A DNA stretch of 64,000 nt from Dichomitus squalens LYAD-421 SS1 (Eukaryota; Basidiomycota; Agaricomycetes; Polyporales; Polyporaceae): NCBI RefSeq assembly GCF_000275845.1, contig NW_006766889.1, forward strand, positions 972,939-1,036,938, given 5' to 3'. Position 1 is the first letter of the stretch; each line of letters starts with the position of its first letter. Below the pieces are notes generated by a model. It made no database searches. It was not told where the DNA came from and saw nothing but the letters and a program-made list of their open reading frames with translations. Both the position numbers and the translations under genes were made by a program. Below are positions 58,901 to 64,000 of the stretch, piece after piece.

Positions 58901-59927
58901 TGCCGGTGCCTGCCATAATGGACGGGCCCGACCTCCTGGATGATGGTCAGGTTGTCTGAGTGAGGCGCAGACGTGTTGGCCAAGAAGGCCTGGCCCGTCG
59001 GGCTAAACGACGTCGGTTTCGCCTCTACTGGACTCACGGAGGCACTTTGCGACGTCATGAAGAGCTGGTCCGGGCCGTCCTGCGTTTGGTGACGCCTCCG
59101 CCGCCTGGGCGGCTTCTCACCAATGCCTCCCGCCGAACGCTGGCGCGCCCCAGGGACTCGGTCGGGTCCGCGCCGCTTGGGCGCAGTATCGTATGTGCAG
59201 AGGTGAGGGTTCTCTGTCCTACGGCTGCAGTTGTGGCAAACGGGCTTAGCTCCGTCGCAACGGATTTTCCTGCCTCGGCTAAGCGGTCGCAATGCGTGAG
59301 CGACTCCAAAGCCGCGCCTAGCACGAGGGAAACTCACCACTGAACGCATGCAACATACACACGCATTCGAGGCTTTCCCTGGGTGGTGAGAGGCTGATCA
59401 GCAGCCAATTCAAGGCGGGGCTTCTCTCTCCGCGAGCGGCCCGTAGCGGATCCCGACGTGGGGGACCTGTGAGAGGGCGGGGAGGTATCGGCCATGACAC
59501 CGTGCCCGTGAGAGGTGCTCCCGACGGAGGTGTGAGCCATGGAACTCTGGTACTCTCTAGCGAGATTCACATCAAGGCTCGGATGGTCGAGACGCGCGCG
59601 CGGAGCGTCCGCGACTGATTGCGCGTAATGCCATACGTGTTCCCTCTGTTGCCCGTGCCCTTGTGGATGTGAATACGCGTCGGCCGGGTGTGCCGAACGA
59701 GAATATTGATGCTGCGGGTCGTGCTCGGCGTGGTGGAACATGCCAGAGAGAGACGAAGAGGATCCAGACGCGTCCACTCTCCCATGGCTAGCATCGAAGC
59801 TGGCGCTTCTAGGGGGAAAGTACGGGAATTGGGGGTTCGCCGGAGCCGAGTGATATGTTGGGGAGGTCTCGCTGGAGGGGTAAGAGGCGCGATTGTTGGA
59901 GACGGGATAGGGGAGGCCGCCGGACAT
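55977..59927 (-). CDS. Zn2Cys6 binuclear-cluster transcription factor
   Basis: The N-terminal region of about 170 residues is Ser/His/Pro-rich. An intron then splits the zinc cluster: PRMRVYVACVQ joins CRGRKIRCDGAKPVC, HNCSRRTENPHLC follows, and the six Cys are in the order C-x2-C-x6-C-x6-C-x2-C-x9-C. A basic linker (YDTAPKRRGPDRVPGARQRS) comes next. The middle region (LQFTRETWWDALLLLYASEG, FIFRASPHWLHFINLPRFFG, TLRDQAQSALEASLNSRWVD, GLVQAAWVSGYLVLL) and AMVHEIAPLWDMTPTWQSEW with ECRRLVWSSVM match a fungal-specific transcription-factor domain. The C-terminus is reached by splicing near 56100 to EQRRRWEDLQEKLNRSLFAA and ends IPPPGAA with TAG at 55977-55979. Nuclear regulator; targets unknown. 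Confidence 0.87.
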
Positions 59928-60640
59928 GACGAAAAAAGGAAAACAAAGAACGAGAGGCAGAGATAGATTCTAAACGAGCTTAGTGTTTGCTACAGCACCC
60001 GCGGGGCTGGAATATGATGAGCGGGGTGAGACGTCGAAGCAGGTGGAAGCGGGGTTCGCGGGTGCTATCAGAAGACGTTAGCAGCGCATATATGCTCTCA
60101 AGCTGGACGGCGATGCACAGCAGGTGCGCGTCGGGGGGCTTCGACGGGGCAGGTTGAGGGTGCGGACTGGGAGCTCGAGAGACAGAAGGCGGAGCGGGGT
60201 GGACCCTCGGGATTGGATAAATAACATCTGGCCGGGCAGAAAGAAGCGATGTCCATATTTGAATACACACACTCTCCACGAATCGCCTCCTTCCGGCCTA
60301 GCATCCTCATATTCTAGATCTCATTATGTAACCCGCAATTAACCCTCCGAAGCGGCAGGGAAGCCGTCTGCCCTGTTCTCCTCCTCCCTCCATCCGCCCC
60401 GTAGTTTTAAACTTCGCTCAGTTAGTCTCCCTCCCCCGCCCTGCAGCTGCGTTCGCACCTCGCCTTCCGCAGCTGCGGCACACATGTACACTGCACACAC
60501 CAGCATCCCACGACCGCCTTGTCTGTCTGCATGGAGTAGGTTTGCACCAGTGATGCCCCCGGCCCGAGCCGAGATCCGCCTGCTCAAGACGGCCTTCGCT
60601 CGAACTCGAATCCCATTGACTCTCTTCTCAGAACCTTCTT
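59928..60640. other. Upstream region of the Zn2Cys6 factor, no gene seen
   Basis: About 700 bp of purine/pyrimidine-biased sequence including a CT-rich stretch near 60375-60460, as in many fungal promoters. Short ORFs only. Confidence 0.5.
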
Positions 60641-60959
60641 CAGCCTGAAAATTTAGCCAATCTTCCTATGTACGACCGATGCGGCACATCCGGTTCGTCT
60701 CTGTCCCCTGTCCTCCCCTTGTGCGCGAATCGCCCCATTCCTTTCAACGCTCTTGCCATCCAGACGCTGCCACCTCCCGCTTCCCAGGCCAGTCTTCGAA
60801 TCCTGTCTTCTTGCCATCCATCTCTTCTCCTCCTCCAATCTGCGGCGCATACCGACTCGCACCAGTCCATCTCCCCACGCCCCGCCAGATACCATCTCGC
60901 GCACATGTTATACTTCAGTCCGCCTCGCTGTCAGTATCGTCTCTTGCCTCTCTAATGCC

Positions 60960-61828
60960 TCCGCACGCCGTCCCCTTGCTCGAAATGACACCTCCCCCAC
61001 CCTCAGTGCGAGCTTCCACGTCACGGGCGCTGCCGCTCCACCTTTCTATTCGCCAGTGACCTCGCCCTACGAGCCTGTGATTGGCTCTGCGCCAGTAAGG
61101 TTGTGCCGGCATGTGCATCGCGCAATGGCACTGGCTGGCATTGGCTAGCTGGCCCTCCCGCTCGTTCTCATTCGACCCCGGCGAAAGCTCGCTCTTCTGG
61201 CCCGGCAGCGGGAACCGTCTATCACGGCGGCTGGGAGCGCGCGGCTCATTGATGTCCCTTCAACTGCCTCTGGATGGTCTAGCGACTTTCCGCACTCCTG
61301 GCCTGTCAACTTCTGCCTCCCAGCCGGTGCTTCCAACCGCGTTGCCGCCTTCCCTGCCCTCACCACGGCAAGGTGCTTGCCTTGTTTTCTGTTGATTGCC
61401 TTCCTCCGGAACATATCCCTAGCCGTCTCCTACGTAAGCTGCGACAGATGTTCAGGCGCTGAAGCGATCTTCGCCATCCATGCATACGGGCCCACGTCAA
61501 CGTCACGCCCAGAACGTCCGAACCAGCTCCTGCAGTGGACGATATGTCCGAGTCTGTTGATGCATTTGAACATACTGCGCATGTTTTTCTCACTGGTCAG
61601 CTCTCTATTCTCTTGCCATTCATTAGAACCTTCTCCACTGAAGCTTCGCTACTCTCGTCCTTCCAGTTGCCCCCGGCCCCGCCTCGAACACCTTCTCGTG
61701 TCAAGCCCAAGGCGCTGCATCTTCCGTCTGAAGTTGACCTAGATCGAGGCTTTGACGAGGCCCTTCCCCATTCTAACTCTGTTCAGAACATTCCATCTGT
61801 CAGTCTAGACGGCCTTCAACCCGACTGA
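60960..61828 (+). CDS. Possible spliced gene, unknown function (weak)
   Basis: The plus strand shows long open stretches. One (WPSRSFSFDPGESSLFWPGS) runs to a GTGCTTG donor-like site near 61372, and an acceptor CGACAG lies near 61450. A last stretch, MSESVDAFEHTAHVFLTGQL then VKPKALHLPSEVDLDRGFDE, ends at a TGA at 61826-61828. The frames do not join in a single convincing model and no family is recognised. The region is Ser/Pro-rich in all frames, which can mimic coding. Start and strand are provisional. Confidence 0.25.
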
Positions 61829-64000
61829 ATTGCCGGCACCAACGTCCGTTCTTGCCAACACGGTGGCTCGCGGCCGGAGAGCGGGCGGCATGGAACGTTA
61901 TCTACGGCGATCAAGATTCCCCACAGTTAATGAGTGAGTACCAATATCCCGGGCGACGTGTGGGAGGAGGGCCTAGCCCTACCAACATCTTAGACGTAAT
62001 TCATGAGCACAGTGAGGTTTGTCATGACATCTCTTGGGCTGCTATAGGATACTTGATATGGCGCGAGCGAATGGGGAAGGACATGCGCATGTACCCTAAC
62101 AGTATAGGCGTGCGAACGAAGTATCCCTCGGTCACAATAAAACTTGTACGGGCCGCTCATGACATGTATGTCCATATTGCGCTTCTGTATGGCAAGCCGC
62201 GCAACAAGCTTCGGTGCGTTTAAAATCGTTATCGCGGGTCTCAAAGGAGTGCGCTTGGTCAGAGTTTGTCGTCGGCCTCGAACATGCCGACCCACCGCTT
62301 AGCCTCGGGCAAAACCACATGTCGAGCGGAAGCATCGAAAAGACCGGGTCACTTGCAGATTGGAATGTTTTAGCGGGCTGACATACGGGGAATCCGGTGG
62401 CACCCATCCCACGGAAGCACGGACTGCGCTTGACGTCGGGCGAGAGCTTGCACTCGCCGTCCCACGGCAAGCCAGCTGGCCATGGCCAGCCGGACGGGTC
62501 GCATGGTACAGACCCGGGCCCCGATTGCACTACTATTGCGTGACTCAAGCTTTGGCACTCCACGATGACCCAGATGTCTCCCGAAGCGAGACCGCCGACC
62601 CCGCGCGGCGCGCTCGACACCACCGACGCGGCGCGCACGTCTGCTTCTTCCGAATTGTGGGTGCCAGCCATGCGCGGGGATCGAGCGTGACACCGACGCC
62701 CACAAGTCTCAGCGGTCGACGGACTGCACGCGCGCGCAGAGACTTCCGGGGGAGGGGTGGGCGGAGATGCCAGTCCTGGGGACGGGTGCAGTGCTTGTCA
62801 TTGCACGCAGCCCCTGTCTTAATTAACAGGATCCGCCGCGGTGGGCATGTTCGCCTGCGGCGACGTCCTCGGGATCGAAAAAGCCTGTCGCTTGCAGTCG
62901 TCTCCGACTTCGAGCGGTCTTTGTCTGCTCCCGATCTGCGATACTCAACGCCCGGCGGCTTTGACCGATATGGGAGATGGAGGGCGGGATGGGGCGCGGT
63001 CCGGGGGTCCCGGGGAGACGGCGTGCCGTTGCTGGGCGGCGTTTTTGGTTTTGATTCACTTGTTTGTGGCATGGCGATACCAATAGCAATAATCTCCGAA
63101 TGGATGCTGGCCCTGCCAAGTTTGTATATAGTTTTCACAAAGCCCTCCTCGAGTCAGCGTTCCATAGGACCGACGAATTATAGTAAGGCCCATCCTAGTT
63201 TTCGCGACAAAACCATAACATCAACGCTTGGGAGTAATATCCGTGAAGCTCGCTGAAGTATCGCAACATAAAGTGATGAATTCTATGTGTATTTGTTCGT
63301 CGACCCCTAGCGCAATATACATGTATAGCATTCACCGGTTCAATCCAGGTATGCAGGTGAATCCCAGCCGCAAACTCAGTTGTTTCGCCGATTATGAGCA
63401 TGATTTCATGCCCTCTGCCAAATTAGTGGTGTTTCGCATCGAACGTTTGATGAGGTGTGTCCTCGGAACACCGCCAGCGTAAGCCCTCCCGACCGCCCTG
63501 GGCACAAATCTGATCTACCGCCCTAGCCTAAAGGCATGCCTACTGTGTTACAGCTATTCCTATTGAGCTGGCGAGGTTTTCAGGAGATCGAGGAGGAAAG
63601 GACTATCATGGTATGCTTATTATTATTATTATTATTATTATTTTCTTGTCTTATACCAAACATAGCTACAGGGTACGGTAGGTATGTAAGTAAGCGTGTT
63701 ATCCGAGATTGTTTGACATTTCCACCCAGCGCGTCACTTAAGACTTGCACCAGCGTGCTCAGACCACGACCGAAGTCAGCGTGTGGAGTAAGGACCCGCA
63801 CCTACCCACTCACACCATATCTGCCAACGGCGACCCGGAGTCGCCGTCCCCATCCGTAACAAGAGTGGTCGCCGTCGAGGAGGAGGACGACGACGAGGGG
63901 GGGGGAATGAAGTGTCGCCAAACTATCCGCCCGGCTAGTTCAGTGACAGTGAGGGGGTAAGACCGGGATAGTCGCCCATCCGGTCGTAGGAGCTTGCGGG
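61829..64000. other. Terminal 2.2 kb with no supported gene
   Basis: A GC-rich island (about 62390-63090) gives long chance ORFs on both strands, then an AT-richer part with a TATATA-like stretch near 63124 and a TTA microsatellite at 63617. No motifs of known proteins were seen. It could be a promoter region for a gene beyond the window. Confidence 0.45.
63617..63643 (+). repeat. TTA trinucleotide microsatellite
   Basis: About nine uninterrupted TTA units, followed by a TTTTC tract. Simple repeat in apparently non-coding DNA. Confidence 0.9.

Noticed and set aside
62360..63256. 298-codon plus ORF as a gene
   Set aside because: Low-complexity Arg/Gly composition, no motif, overlaps a long minus ORF; more like a GC-rich island.

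Overview
The window is nuclear DNA from a filamentous basidiomycete, most likely a polypore-like agaricomycete. Evidence: genes are dense and cut by many short introns (about 50-90 nt, GT...AG, some with CTAAT-like branch sites); coding DNA is GC-rich; and several proteins have a basidiomycete look (Zn2Cys6 factors, a HET protein, a CHFR-like RING ligase, a Spo71-like PH protein). No rRNA, tRNA or CRISPR was found. Species cannot be named from sequence alone.

Layout. 0-5.7 kb: two minus-strand housekeeping genes, V-ATPase subunit B (3' end outside the window) and tubulin cofactor D. 5.8-8.2 kb: two adjacent terminal-inverted-repeat elements. One is hAT-like, has an 8-bp target duplication and carries a decayed ABCF ATPase fragment. 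The other is mariner-like with TA duplications and ends 50 bp before a Spo71/PH-type gene (8.3-11.9 kb). 12-18.5 kb: a compact block of mostly mitochondrial genes: uS12m, NSE2/MMS21 SUMO ligase, uL29m, SDHAF1/Sdh6 and NDUFAF6. It is organised around two head-to-head promoters. 18.6-23.8 kb: a large unrecognised conserved-looking protein with a 1.17-kb intron. 24.5-26.4 kb: a cytosine-deaminase-like amidohydrolase whose expected acidic residues are altered.

27-37 kb is the accessory segment: a HET-domain gene, a 2OG-Fe(II) oxygenase and an alpha/beta hydrolase transcribed away from each other around a 754-bp TA-flanked inverted-repeat element, and an alternative oxidase. 38.3-43.8 kb: a tiny unknown gene, a Zn2Cys6 factor with a 13-nt microexon inside its zinc cluster, and pyridoxamine-phosphate oxidase. 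43.8-47.3 kb has no supportable gene. 47.3-52.2 kb: a Kelch/BTB gene followed after 56 bp by a Ser-rich ORF; an in-frame splice could join them into one gene. 53.1-59.9 kb: a CHFR-like RING E3 ligase and a second Zn2Cys6 factor, both minus strand. 60-64 kb: weak coding signal only.

How they fit. Several genes serve mitochondria (ribosome uS12m/uL29m, complex II and complex I assembly, alternative oxidase, probably PNPOx). The 27-37 kb segment resembles a small accessory or metabolic island shaped by transposons. All splice models were read by eye and should be treated as hypotheses at single-base level.
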